Shown here piece after piece: positions 34,001 to 45,833 of a stretch of 64,000 nt of DNA. Within the stretch, counting starts at the first letter, position 1. Every line of letters begins with the position of its first letter. Below the pieces are notes generated by a model. That model was not told the DNA's origin, did not search any database, and saw only the letters and a list, made by a program, of their open reading frames with translations. The DNA is from Polynucleobacter necessarius (GTDB lineage: Bacteria; Pseudomonadota; Gammaproteobacteria; Burkholderiales; Burkholderiaceae): positions 1,620,169 through 1,684,168 of the forward strand of contig NZ_LT615227.1 of NCBI RefSeq assembly GCF_900096755.1, read 5' to 3'. Position numbers and translations under genes: made by a program.

Positions 34001-37000
34001 CAGCTTTTGTGGTGCCCGCACCAGCCAATTTAACGCCATGGTATCCACCCGTGGCACTGCCCGTAATCGATATCGCGTTATTAGCAAAGAGCGAGCCTGC
34101 AGCCATTTCCAAACCTTGCTGGGTGCGTCCAGTCGCACTAATCGTAATAGAACCGCCGGTCGTTGGAACGGCTGCAAGGGATGTATCGGTCGTACTAGTG
34201 CTTGCCACGATGCTACCGCTCAAATACATTCCGTAGTCACCAACTGCAGTGATTGAAATATTGCCAGCAGTAGATTGCATAACACGGCTAGCACTGAAAT
34301 CCAACCCCCATTGCCCACCGCTGGTGGAACTATTGATGGTGACGTTACCAACCGCTTTAAATGTGCCCGTACCGTAAACATACGCACCTTGAAATGCTCC
34401 GGCACCACGAGCGGTGATACTCATCGCACCGAATGAAACCAGCGAGCCAGTATTCATCTGAAGACCATATTGGCTGGCGCCCGTTGCATTAATTGTGAGC
34501 GTACCGCCATCAGTTGGCGTGGTGGTTGTTGGCGTAGTCGCAGCACTGCTTGCTGCTATACCGCCAGTAGTATTTGTATATAAACCTCCAGATGTGCCGC
34601 TAGAGGTAATTAAAATATTTCCACCCGTTGATTGAATCAACGCATCGTTGTACATAGTTAGACCCCAGTTCCCCAAGGTAGCGCTGATATTGATATCAGA
34701 CGCAGAACGAATCTTAGCCCCCGTACCTTCCAGGATAAAGGCGTGATCACCGGTTCCTGTTGCGGTAATTGAAATTGCGCCATACGCTATCAATGATCCC
34801 GCATTGATATCCAACCCCTTGCCCGAGTTACCGGTAGCATTAATGGTTATCGTGCCACCCGCTGAAGGAGTTACGGTGTTATTACCCGCAACAAGACTGC
34901 CTGTTAAATAGAATCCAAAAGTACCCACCGCCGTTACAGAAATATTGCCACTCGTCGTCTGCAGCAGTCTATTGTCCCGAATATAAACGCCGTAATTGCG
35001 GTTTGCGTTCTGACCATTGAAGTAATATCACCTGCTACAGAAATACTGCCTGTTCCGTATATTTCAACGCCATAGCGTGATGATCCGCCTGTGCCATTCA
35101 TCGTCAGGGCACCCTTGATGTAATAGACGAAGTACCCTCTAATCGAACGCCGTCATATGAAGTGGTGGAATTTGTCGTTCCGACGATCGAGATCAAACCA
35201 GTACCCGCAACGATATTACTGTCCGCGATATACGGACGGCATTATAAGCACCCGTTGCAATGCCATTAAGGGTAATAGTTCCCGCACCCGAAGTTACTAG
35301 TGTATTTCCACTATTAAATACTTGGATTCCATCTCCATTGGTGCTTGATGTTGTATTCCCTAAGTCATACATTGCGATATTGCCACCGCCCGCATTAATC
35401 GAGCCACCAGTAGAAACCCAAACCCCCACTGCATTTGTGTTGCTATTTGCGTATCCGGCGATACATGAATATGAGGTAGCACATCCAGAAGTTGTGTCGT
35501 TCGTGCCGCCGCGAGTGGTGATATTCCCGCCATAGCTTGAGATTGCCGCAGTTAACTTATAGCCTCCTGCTCCGGTATTGTCGGTATTAGAGTAAAAATT
35601 AGTTGTAAGAGATTTACCTGCAGACCCTGAAATGGCGGCGCTAACAATAATGTCGCGGGATGCCATTAACGTGAGAGTATTTGCATCGGTGTTATTGGTA
35701 ATTGCACCGCTAATCGTGATGTCTTTATCCGCTGCGACTGACTTGAGTGTAGTTGTCCCACTCAAGCTACTTGCATTTACTGTTAGCGACACGCTCGTAT
35801 TTAAGATTGCCGCTGCATTAGTCAGAGTGAGAGAAGAAATACTATTGCTGGCATTAGTTGCATTAAGAGAAATACCGCTTGCCGTTAGCGTGTATGAACT
35901 TCCCGCTATAGCCCCACTTAAAGTAAGAGCACCAGCGCCCCCAATCGTGGTATTGGCAGAAAGAGTCAAGGCATTACTTATAGTGTTTCCTGAAGTATTG
36001 GCATACAAGGAGCCGCCATTTAGAGTCACCGTTCCGGATGACAAATTTGTACCGCTACTTCCACCAGTTGCAGTCGACAAGGTTCCTGCATTTACGCTTG
36101 TACCACCAGTGTATGTATTTGCGCCACCAAATACGATTGTGCCGGTATTCGTTGCATCGCCAACCGCTAAAGCCCCTGTGCCTGCGCCGCTAATAATTCC
36201 ATTGAACGTCGCGGTAACCCCCGATGTAGCTGCAATTTGATTGCTTCCCAAACTTAGAGTTACTGAATTGGTCAAGGCATTGCCATCACCATTGGCGAGA
36301 AGGGTTCCACCGGCAATGGTTACCGCCCCGGTAGAAAGATTTGCTCCTGTAGTGCCACCGGTAGCGATTGACAAAGTTCCAGATGAAACGGTTATACCGC
36401 CACTAAAAGTATTTAGGCCACTTAGCGTAAGTTTATTTGTGCCTTTTTTAGTAACCGTTCCTGAGCCACTTATTATTCCGGAATAAGTCAGTGTCGAGTC
36501 TTGATTGAAAGCAAGTTGTGTGTTATCAACTATTCCACCGGTATTGCTAATTCGTCCGGCTGAATTTAACTCCAAAGAACCAGCGCTAATTGTGGTGGCG
36601 CCTGTATATGTGCTTACCCCAGTTAAGGAGAGTGATCCACCGCCAGATTTAGTAACAGTTGAAGTAGATCCAGAAATAATTCCACCGTAAGTATCATTAC
36701 CCGAGAGGTTTAGCGTTAAAGTCTGTCCGTCAGCAATCGCAATGCTACCCACTCCAGTTAAAGTTGACGCCAATATCGAAATGCCGCCAGCGCCTGTAGT
36801 AGTCAATGATCCTGATAAAGCAATTGCACCGCCATAAATATTGATAGCCCCTGCTGAACTTACACTTGAATTAATATTAATGTTGGTGATGTTGCCTGTA
36901 TTACCAAACTTAAACCCTGACATGGTGTGATTAAAGTTGTATGTAAACCAACTGCTATATGGCGCATAAAGGAACGATGTGCTGGTTGATTGAATTGTTA

Positions 37001-40000
37001 CTATCCCCGAGGTATCAAACTTAGGGCTGCCACCGGCCCAAGAGTAAGAATCTGAATTAATGGTGATGCCGCCTGGAGCGGTAAGAATAGGTGTGACCCC
37101 AGCAGAGGTGTATAAATTGGCGCCGCTACCATTATTAATCGTAATAGTAGAAGATGCACCACTAGTAGTGAGATTTGCGCCTAAATAAATTCCCGAGCCA
37201 ATGAGAGAGATAGAACCAGCTACAGAGACGTTGCTACCTATAGTAATGTTAGAGGTGTTACCGGTTTTACCAAATGTAAGCCCTCCTTCATTCCCACTGA
37301 AACTTAAATTTGATAATGTTTGTGCGCTACTAAAAGATGTTCCGTATGGCTGAATAGTTAACGAACCAGTTGTGTTGATTGCCGAGCCAGCCCCAAATGA
37401 GAAGTAGTCTGTCGTTAAGGTGACGTTTGCAGAAGAAGAGGTGACGCTTGAAGTCACGCCATTAATTGTTACCGCCGAATAACTACCCAACTTGATTGTC
37501 CCGCTATTTGTAAGGCCACTGTTACCACCAGCACCCGTTAAATTAATTGGTCCATTTTTGGAGAGAATATAGGCGGTGCCGTTTGAGGCACCGGTAAAAA
37601 TTATCTGCCCACCAGCCGCAGTTGTATTGTTTCCAATGACTTCAATACCGCCGCCAGTTGTTGCGGTTGACTGAATCAGATAGCTACCGCTTCTCAAGGC
37701 AATAATGCCGCCGGAATATCCAGATTATGGGCTAGCATTTGACGTATAGCCTCGAACAATAACGTCACCACCACTACTGAGAAGGTTTATAGAGGCGCCA
37801 TTTAAGCCATCAGTTCCGCCCATTGCTCCAAACTGAACGCCAGCTTTATCATTAGTAAACCCATTCCATGCAAAGTTATCAGGAATACCGTCGTTTGCAA
37901 CGCCGCCATATGCACCATTATCAAAGCCGCCGGCTAAAACGATCTATCTTGCCACCTCTTGTGGAAATATTTACACCAGCCGCAAGATAAATCCATCCAC
38001 CGGTACCATTACCACCCTTTTGCTGCATGTCAGACCAAAGGATCACATCGAGCGCGCCGTTAGTTGATGTGATATTTCCATAAATCGAAATGGAACTATC
38101 GGCCTTAAGAGTTAGTCTTCTAGGGCCTGCGCCTGTATAAGCGATGGCGTTGTATACCGTAACCGCAGTCACCATAACCGTCGTGACCACCCCAATAAGT
38201 GCTAGTACTAATGCTAACGTTGCTGCTATTTAAATCACTAGCAATACGGCCTGCCGCCCCTCCATAGATTAAATAGTTGTACGGGTCGAGCAACCAATTA
38301 CCAGCACTTCCATCAGCCGCTCTTGTATCAACAAATACATTGTCAGTATTAAGGGTGCCTGCAGATGTTTCTACATTACCGCCGCGACCATTGATTGCGC
38401 CACCTTTTGCGTAGATTGAGCCGTGCACCTCTGTGCGCGAGTTGTGATTCTTGATATCACTCCACAAAACAACCTTACCGCCATCGCCATTGATCAATGC
38501 GCTTGCATCAATCACTGCACCTTGGTTCATCGTGACTATAGTTGATTGATATACGCCATTGCTGCCTTGCCAATCTCCGCCGATAAGCACAGTTCCACCA
38601 CCAGTGTTGCCTGTTGAACTGATATTTGAATTGTTTTCTAGAGTGATGTTATTGGCGGTGATGAGTATGTTGCCGCCTTGTGTGGCGCCGATGGATTCGA
38701 GTGCGCCAGAGATGTTGGAACTGCCATTATTTGCGGAGGTTGTGATGCTTCCGCCACGACCAGTAGAGCCGTTCGTTTGAATGAGTGCGTTTTGTGTGTT
38801 GAGGTTGCCAGCATTGCTGACGATGGTGATGGAGCCACCATCAGTTAAACCATTGGCGCTGATCTGCGCTTGGTTGATTTGAATATCTTGATTTGATGTG
38901 AGCGTAATCGTGCCGCCCGGACCCGTACTTCCGTTGGTTTGCACTACTGCTGCGTTATCAATTGTTAATGTGTTTGCTGTAACAGCAAAAGAACCGCCCT
39001 GCCCATCATTACTGCTATTGGCTGCAACTGTTCCCGCTAAATAAACATCAGTACCGTTAATAGCAATTACGCCGCCGGGGCCGTTGTTACCGTTAGCCTG
39101 GATCAGTGATCCACTTTGGGCGTTAAATTGCTGTGCTGATAAGGTGATATGGCCGCCAGTTGTGCCATTAGCCAAAATTTGGGCGGAGCTATAGATAGTT
39201 AAATCATTCGCCGCGATCAAACCAATGACATTGCTCTGATTATTTTGGTTATTTTGTGCGCTTGCATTTGCGTCATTGGCGGCAGTTGTTGAGTAAACAA
39301 TATCCAATGCACTAGTTGCATTGTTTTGTGCCGTTAAGAACGTTGGCAAATCTTCTTTGCGAATGACGTTGCCGTTATACGTTACTGATGCGTTTGGTGT
39401 ACTGGTGCTTGGTGTTGTTGTTGAACCAGCATTGAGTACACCGCTCACATATAAAGCTTGTGCCAACAAACTGATTGCAGAGCTTAGTGGTGAACTGCTA
39501 TTACTTGCATAAGTATTGATTGTGCCATTCGCATAAATGGTTTGCGCTTGCACGGTAACTTGATTAGCAGTGATGCTGGTACCAACGTTCAAGTAAGCAA
39601 TTGAACTATTGATGATCACACTTAAATTTTGTCCGCTGATGTTTGCATTGAGATTAAAAATTCCAGGAGAAGTTAATGTCAATGTTGTTGGCGTGAGACC
39701 TTGCTTGAGAATGTTTGCACCACTTGCAATGGTGAGTGCCCCACTACCCGCTTGCGTACAGCCGCCAAGGCTTGGACAGACATTGCCATTCACTGCAATA
39801 TTCACGTTGTTGTTTGCAAGTGCAAGTGAAATCACATTCGCTGCAGATGCATCAATGATGAGATCAATTGGATCTAAGAACCACAAACCAGATTTACCTT
39901 TTGCAGCGCTAGTATCTACTTTGAGTTTTGGTGCTACGTTAACTTGCCCTTTAGAACTTGTCTCAACAAATCCACCGTTACCACCGAGTACGCCACCAAT

Positions 40001-41840
40001 TGCTTTAAGTGTTCCAGCAACCGTCGTTTTAACTTGTGACCAAATTGCAATCGATCCCGCGTTACCGTTTTGTGTTGCGGAGACATCAATCACTGCGCCT
40101 GCTTTTACAGTCACTGTGTTTGCCATTTGTTTTGTGTTTGCTGCTTTTGTTGCATTGCTTGCAACGACTGCTTGATTTTGTTCTGCGGTATTAGCTGACG
40201 GTGCTTGTGCATTTTCTTGTGTGCCGCCAGAAACTGCTGTTGCAGCCAGACCTACGTTAACTTGACCGCCACCTGCTGTGCCGGTAGCGCTAGTAGTCGA
40301 TTTTTTGGTGATCTTGATGTGTCATTTGCTACCAAGTTCACTTGACCGCCTGCTTTACCCTCTGCCGTGGTGTTTGCTTCTACGGTGCCGGCCTGGGTGA
40401 CGGTATTGGCCACCAATTCAATGACGCCGCCGTTATTTACGGCTGAAGAAGCTGAAATACGGCCAGTATTCTTGACTACGGAGCTCATAAGCTGGTTAGC
40501 AGCCCCGGCAGCCAGGACAATTAAGCCGCCATCAGTCTCAACAACCCGTTTATTAGTAATTAAGGCCTTGTAGGCCGCTTTATCTACGCTAACCCCCCAC
40601 CAGAGTGCGATTTCCCTGGAAATTAAGGGTAATACGCTCGCCGGCAGCCATGACTACAGTGCCCTGGCCCATGGTGGCTAGGACGTAGCCCTGGTTTTGG
40701 ACCTCTGGAGCCAATAAAGCGATGTAGCCGTCGGCCACATTAGTGGAAATAGTGCCCTTATTGACGATTTTGCCGGTTCCATTGCCCTGATAGGTCGATT
40801 TGCCGTCCATGAAGTCCTTATCGGCAATATTCATGGTGGAAGCAACCACCCCAGCAGCGTTTACTACGGCACCCCTGCCAAAAGTGACGCCATTTTCATT
40901 TACCAGGATGACTTGGCCGTTGGCGCGCATCGCTCCGTTGATAACAGATGCGCTAGGACCGGTTACGCGATTGAGTGTGACTGCATTCGCGTTCGGTTGA
41001 TTGAAATTAACCTGCGCGTTTTTGCCAACGTTAAAACTATCCCAGTTAATCACTGCACGTTGTGACGTCTGATTGACATTCATCGTTGCAGCAGTCGCAG
41101 ATTGTGTTTGTGAAATTGTTGCGTTACCTGCAACAACTTTGCCACCAGTTGGAAGTGCATTTACCGCAACTTGGGAAAATGCATTTGGCATCTGGAAAGC
41201 CAAAATTAAAGCTACCGAAATGCTCTTCGCTAAGGTGGTTTTTTTGAACGCGCTTTTGAGCGAATTTTGAATCGCTTTTTTGCTCAAAATTTGTTGAATA
41301 TTCTGTGCGCATTTTTTGCACAATTCAACACAATTTTTTATGGTGATTTTTTGGAATGTTGTTGCGCTGAAATTTTGCTGTAATTGAATTGAGAATTTCT
41401 TTGCAAAAATTTCTACCTTGCTAAATACATTTTTTGTATTAACAAAAATGATCTTACGTAATACGCTTGCATCTACTGTATTGATCGCTGCGCGCAGCAG
41501 TTCGCAGCGCTTGCACAAGGCAGCGCTTAGGGTAGCGAGTTTTGCGGTAACAACTTGGATCACTTCGATGTCTTTTGGTTCTAGTACGCGTTTACAGAGG
41601 AATATTCCATGCGCGATTGTAGAAATTTGAGGGTTTTTTCATAATGCACTTAGGTACATAAATGGGCTAAATACACCCCCTGTTTTTGGCCGGAAATGGG
41701 CTATTTTTCGTATAGTGAATTTTTAGCGGGAATCAGGTCGTTTTTGGTGGTTAAACTGAACCCCATTAGCCGAGTTCCAAAACCCTCCAAAAAAAGTCCA
41801 ATTTAGTTCTAATTTTTATCAATAGGTCCATTTAAAAAGC

Positions 41841-43285
41841 ATGCATCCAATCAATTCTTTAGCGATCACATACCTGCTTTTTACACTCGTATCTAGCGGC
41901 ATTATTTACGGTGCATTTAGAAAAAATTTAGGCAATTCTGCCAAGTATTTTTTGATTGCAGAACTCTTTATGGCGATCACTTCTGTGATCATTTTTATGC
42001 AAAATCATTCGCCTGATTGGTATCGGAGTGAAACTCTTGCAGCTGGAAATTTCTTCTCCATTGGCTCCGAAATTGCAGTGCTTTTTAGCGTCCGATCTTT
42101 GGCCAAAAATGTCACCGTTCGACGCTATATTTTTTCGCTTTTTGCACTACTCATTTACGTATTTTTAATTGAAGTGATTCGCCATTACTTCGGTTCAAAA
42201 ATCATCATTCTCATTCACAACACTGTGATTGCGAGCATCTCAATTTCGATTTTTATTACGTGTAAATTTAAGAGTGACGCATCACTTGCGAACAATCGTT
42301 TCATCAAATCATTTCGCTTTTTTGAAATGGGTTTAATCATTTTTTCTGTAGTGCGCGGCATAGGATATTTTGCAACCACAGTGATCGTTCCAAGAGACAA
42401 TCCAAGCGCATTAGTGATCATCATGTTTACGCTTTATGTCACCATGAGCGTATTCCGTTACATGTCTTATATTGGTCTTCGAATTACCTGGGTTGACCCC
42501 AAAAATTGGTCAATAAATCCACTGAATCGGGACCTTGCTAAAGCCGTTGAGGAAAAAGACCATCTTTTAAGAGGGTTAATCGCCTCCAACCGGGTCATTG
42601 GCATTAGTGCACTGGCTAGCTCCCTCGCCCACCAATTAAGCCAGCCTTTAACCGCGATTTCTTTGCAGGCTGACCGGCTCTAGACGCGAGCTCGCTAAAA
42701 CGTCCGATAACCCGGTTTTAATGAATTCCCTAGACGAAATCAGCACCCAATCCGGTAAGCTGGCTGAATTGGTTAAAAACCTGCGCCAACTCTTTAGCTC
42801 TCGTAACTATGAGTTTCATTCCTTTAGCCTGCATAAAGCCTGTCATGAAATCCTGGATATTGTGGAGCCCACCCTCCAGTCCAAGAGAATCACCCTCACC
42901 CAGCGTATTGATACCGACCCCATGGTGCATGGTGATGCCATTCAGATTCAGCAGGTATTGATTAACGTCTTTAATAATGCAATTGACGCCATTGCTACCG
43001 ACCCCGAAGGTCTTAATGGCCCTCGAGAGATAGTGCTGAGCATTGGCCAAAACGAACAGAATGCCGTTTTGCGGATTGAAGATAGTGGAACTGGTATTGA
43101 GCCATCCCTGCTACCCTCGATTTTTGAGCTCTATAAGACCACCAAGCAAGGCGGCCTTGGCGTTGGTCTCTTGGCTTAGCAAGACCATCATGGAACGCCA
43201 CCATGGCAGCATTACAGCGGTCAATGGATCAAGCGGCGCCGTATTTGAGATTCAGATCCCTTTGGCTAAAGCCATCAGCGAATAA
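41841..43285 (+). pseudogene. Membrane sensor histidine kinase of the TPS-linked two-component system, two 1-base insertions
   Basis: N-terminal half (41841-42683) has about seven hydrophobic segments. Then LAHQLSQPLTAISLQ (HisKA His), QQVLINVFNNAIDAI (N box), LRIEDSGTGI (G1 box) and GGLGVGL (G2 box), ending IPLAKAISE at 43285. An extra T near 42680 (CTCTAGA; without it RLRRELAKTSD reads through) and an extra T near 43173 (GGTCTCTTGG; without it GLWLSKTIMERHHG reads through) break it. The residue after the phospho-His is Gln where most kinases have Glu (AHEL), so phosphotransfer ability is uncertain even if restored. Divergent from tpsA, 11 bases upstream of the response regulator. Confidence 0.85.
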
Positions 43286-43296
43286 ACTACTGATTC

Positions 43297-43944
43297 ATGA
43301 AAAATTCTAGAATCATTATTGTTGAAGACGAATTGGCAGTCCGCCAAGGCTTAACGGATTGGCTGTCGCAGGAACACGAAGTCTCGGGCTTTGAATCAGC
43401 AGAAGCTTTTTTAGATGCCTTAAATGACTTTGAATTTGAGGATGGTCTGCCCACCTGCATTTTGTTGGATTTTCAGATGCCAGGCATGACTGAGGTTGAA
43501 CTGCAGTCCAACCTCAAAATGATGAATGTGCAGTGCCCCATCATCTTTATGAGTGGCAATGCTCAGCAAAGCGATGTGATTGATGCTTGGCGTGGTGGCG
43601 CTATTGATTTCCTGCTTAAGCCGTTTACAGGCGCACAGGTTGATCAATTATTAGAAAAGCTCTTTGCCAAAGCCGAGCAGATTGCTAGCGTCCAAGAGTC
43701 TGTCGTTCAAGAAAAATCATTGATTCAGATTCCGATTAGCCAACGCGAAGCAGAAGTTCTTGCCTTGCTTGGTAAAGGACATCGTCAAGCAGAAGTATCA
43801 GAAATGCTAGGCATTACCTTGCGCACTGTGAAGATGCATCGCGCTAGCCTGAAGAACAAATTAGGGCTCAATACGATCGTAGAGTTAACTCGCTACTACG
43901 ACGAACACATGCCTTCTATTCAATTTATTGCCAAAGGCAACTAA
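43297..43944 (+). CDS. Response regulator, FixJ/NarL type (receiver plus LuxR HTH)
   Basis: 215 residues. Receiver domain: IIIVEDE (acidic pocket), ILLDFQMPGM with the phospho-acceptor Asp near residue 53, IFMSGNA (conserved Ser) and LLKPF (Lys). A C-terminal LuxR-type helix-turn-helix follows (ISQREAEVLALLGKGHRQAEVSEMLGITLRTVKMHRASLKNKLG). Co-transcribed with the kinase 11 bases upstream, and lying between tpsA and tpsB, so it probably controls the adhesin genes; that target is inferred from position. Intact, although its kinase is broken. Confidence 0.9.
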   Translation: MKNSRIIIVEDELAVRQGLTDWLSQEHEVSGFESAEAFLDALNDFEFEDGLPTCILLDFQMPGMTEVELQSNLKMMNVQCPIIFMSGNAQQSDVIDAWRGGAIDFLLKPFTGAQVDQLLEKLFAKAEQIASVQESVVQEKSLIQIPISQREAEVLALLGKGHRQAEVSEMLGITLRTVKMHRASLKNKLGLNTIVELTRYYDEHMPSIQFIAKGN

Positions 43945-43952
43945 GCCTTTGG
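43931..43952 (+). terminator. Hairpin at the end of the response-regulator gene
   Basis: Stem CCAAAGGC / GCCTTTGG around the stop codon, followed by TCTTTTG. The T-run is short, so efficiency is uncertain. It lies between the convergent regulator and tpsB genes. Confidence 0.55.
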
Positions 43953-43971
43953 TCTTTTGATATCACTTCTT

Positions 43972-45732
43972 TTAGAAGTTGTAGCTGCCAGTAATCCAGC
44001 CTCTTGGCTGAGTCGTGGTACCGTCGGTATTCACAGGTTGGCCGTAGAAGTTATATAACGGGTTTTGGCCGATCTTCCAGGCAACCATAGCTCCGAGGTT
44101 CCAACCCTCGTAATCCCACTTCACACCCAAACCTCCACCCATGAGTGAGTAGGTATTGTTGGCGTTTGTCTGACCTTGCCAGCCTGGGTACATAAATTTG
44201 TACTGCTGCACTACACCGGCGTCAAAGAAGGCGGATATGTTCAATTTAGGCTGTAACTCGTGACGCACTTCTACAGTGAAGAGTCCGCCTTGTGAGCCGC
44301 CTGATTGCGCTACTGGGTAGGCACGCACACCACATGGGCCACCAAGGTAAAACTGCTCAGCTGAGTTCAAGTTGGTTGAAGCGAATTGGCCTGACAACGC
44401 TGTGTATAGGGTTGTTGAGCCATCCTCAACCAACTGTTGATTGCGATTACCAGAAAAGGTGAGTTTGCTAAAGTTTGATGGCGTAATCAACTGATACACC
44501 ACAGGATTGGAGTCTGGCACTGGATACATGCTGTAGTTTGAAATGCTGGTACCCAAGATATCTAGGTGGCCCAATACCGCAGTAACCGATCCGCTATTGA
44601 CCGCACCATAACCAAAGCCATCCACAAAGTTTCCAGACATACCCGCTGAAACGTTGTTGATGTTGTAAGCACTAATAATCGTTGAATTAGAAATCGTGTT
44701 TCTATTGTTGTAGCTCTTTACGTCATAGTTTAATGAGCCGTTTAAGTTGGCGCCCTGACTACGAATCAAGGGATACGCAGCGCTTAGGCCGGTTGTCCAT
44801 GCATCGCCAGCACCACCGGTTGAGGCGTAGTTGCTGACGTTCTTATATTGCAAATAAGTGCCGGCCAAACCCAGTCTTAAGCCATTCTCAGAGCCTGGCA
44901 CCGAGATTGCGCCTTGCACGTACTGTGAACCTTCAGAGAAGATGCCATTGACTGAAGCGGAGTCACCGATTCCCAAGGGACCATTTAAGTTCAGGGCAAA
45001 TACACCTTGGTTGGCACCAGTAGTACGGCTTCCGTAGTTATTTGCCTCTACTCTGCCCTGCACTAAGTTTGGCTGCGTTAACTGAACGCGTACATTCGTT
45101 TCGCCATCCTTATCGCCTGGCTCTAACTGACTAGAAACCATAACACCTGGAGTTTCATTCAGAATCACAATAGCGCGCTCAAGATTGTCCATATTGAGTG
45201 GATCGCCCTGAGGGTTGGCGTAAGTAATGTACTCGGCAGCGCGCTCTTTGCTAAAACGTGTTGGTCCTTGTGGATTTTCAACAACAACTTTTCCTAGCTT
45301 GGCTTCGGTAACTAAAATCTTCACAACGCCATCAGCGATTTTTTGCGGAGGCAAAATAGCTTGGACTGTGTAGCCCTTGCTGCGATATAAATTCTGAATC
45401 GCATCACACGCTCTTTGTAAATCATCAAAACTAACAGGCACTCCAACCCATGAGCGAATGGCTAACTGCACTTCTGCCTCTGGAAGAATCTTGACGCCTT
45501 CAATGGCAAATGACTTCACTGTGAAGCGCAACTCACCTTCTTTGGGTTGCGTAGGCTGAATAGGGGCTGCCTTGCCGGGCTCTAGCAATGCTAGCGGTGA
45601 AGGCAAAGGAAGCTGTTGCTCCAAGCCCTGCTGCAACGCACCTGCGTCTACCTGGGCAGTTGAAAAAACACCTATTGCCGCTAGAGCGAATAAGGATTTA
45701 TGAAATTGCGTGAATGGTGTGCCGTGTTTCAA
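43972..45732 (-). CDS. TpsB outer-membrane transporter (ShlB/FhaC/HecB family)
   Basis: 586 residues. Signal peptide (LFALAAIGVFSTAQVDA), a proline-rich linker, then POTRA domains with FTVKSFAIEGVKILPEAEV and QRACDAIQNLYRSKGYTVQA, followed by a 16-strand-type barrel. GGPCGVRAYPVAQSGGSQGG is the loop-6 motif (VRGY-type) that is diagnostic of the Omp85/TpsB family. It ends SYNF with the terminal Phe. TpsB proteins export one partner TpsA across the outer membrane; the partner is the giant gene ending at 41563. Intact, full length, no lesion seen, in contrast to its substrate gene. Confidence 0.93.
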   Translation of the reverse strand: MKHGTPFTQFHKSLFALAAIGVFSTAQVDAGALQQGLEQQLPLPSPLALLEPGKAAPIQPTQPKEGELRFTVKSFAIEGVKILPEAEVQLAIRSWVGVPVSFDDLQRACDAIQNLYRSKGYTVQAILPPQKIADGVVKILVTEAKLGKVVVENPQGPTRFSKERAAEYITYANPQGDPLNMDNLERAIVILNETPGVMVSSQLEPGDKDGETNVRVQLTQPNLVQGRVEANNYGSRTTGANQGVFALNLNGPLGIGDSASVNGIFSEGSQYVQGAISVPGSENGLRLGLAGTYLQYKNVSNYASTGGAGDAWTTGLSAAYPLIRSQGANLNGSLNYDVKSYNNRNTISNSTIISAYNINNVSAGMSGNFVDGFGYGAVNSGSVTAVLGHLDILGTSISNYSMYPVPDSNPVVYQLITPSNFSKLTFSGNRNQQLVEDGSTTLYTALSGQFASTNLNSAEQFYLGGPCGVRAYPVAQSGGSQGGLFTVEVRHELQPKLNISAFFDAGVVQQYKFMYPGWQGQTNANNTYSLMGGGLGVKWDYEGWNLGAMVAWKIGQNPLYNFYGQPVNTDGTTTQPRGWITGSYNF

Positions 45733-45833
45733 AATGAATGGTCCAGTAAAAAGCTACATTGCGTTAAATCAAGCTAAGCGCTTGCTTGATAAATAATGCA
45801 TAAATTATATTACGAATTAGGGTGGCTCCCATC

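Larger units (their letters stand above)
16704..41563 (-). pseudogene. Giant TpsA exoprotein (two-partner-secretion adhesin, MBG/YDG repeats), about 20 lesions
   Basis: The minus strand reads as one gene of about 24.9 kb, roughly 8,300 codons if restored, in at least 17 pieces. N-terminus (41563-40589): GTG start, about 115 Lys/Ser-rich residues, a signal core (SVALILAFQMPNAFS), then the TPS secretion domain (INWDSFNVGKNAQVNFNQP, VILVNENGVTFGRGAVVN). Next come beta-helix passenger (40.4-38 kb), autotransporter-type strand repeats (TYTGATTISAGSLELNS, 37.7-31 kb), then MBG/YDG repeats (28.7-18.7 kb; units such as VYDGTT and ANITPAPL). The C-terminus ends CTVDSNGDMNC plus GDN, a Cys pair like that of HMW-type adhesins. 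Lesions include C6/C7 runs (40593-40598, 19062-19068), in-frame TAG stops (22397-22399, about 31500), a 2-bp AT duplication near 24220 and a 4-bp insertion near 24410. Its partner TpsB is at 43972-45732. GTG 41563 is uncertain; the frame stays open further upstream without a good ATG. Confidence 0.85.

Noticed and set aside
17979..40573. Many long plus-strand open frames inside the tpsA region (for example 35632-36240)
   Set aside because: They are antisense shadows of a low-complexity Ala/Ser/Thr/Gly-rich gene. Their Pro/Val/Leu-rich products have no start signals, and the minus frame shows recognisable domain repeats.
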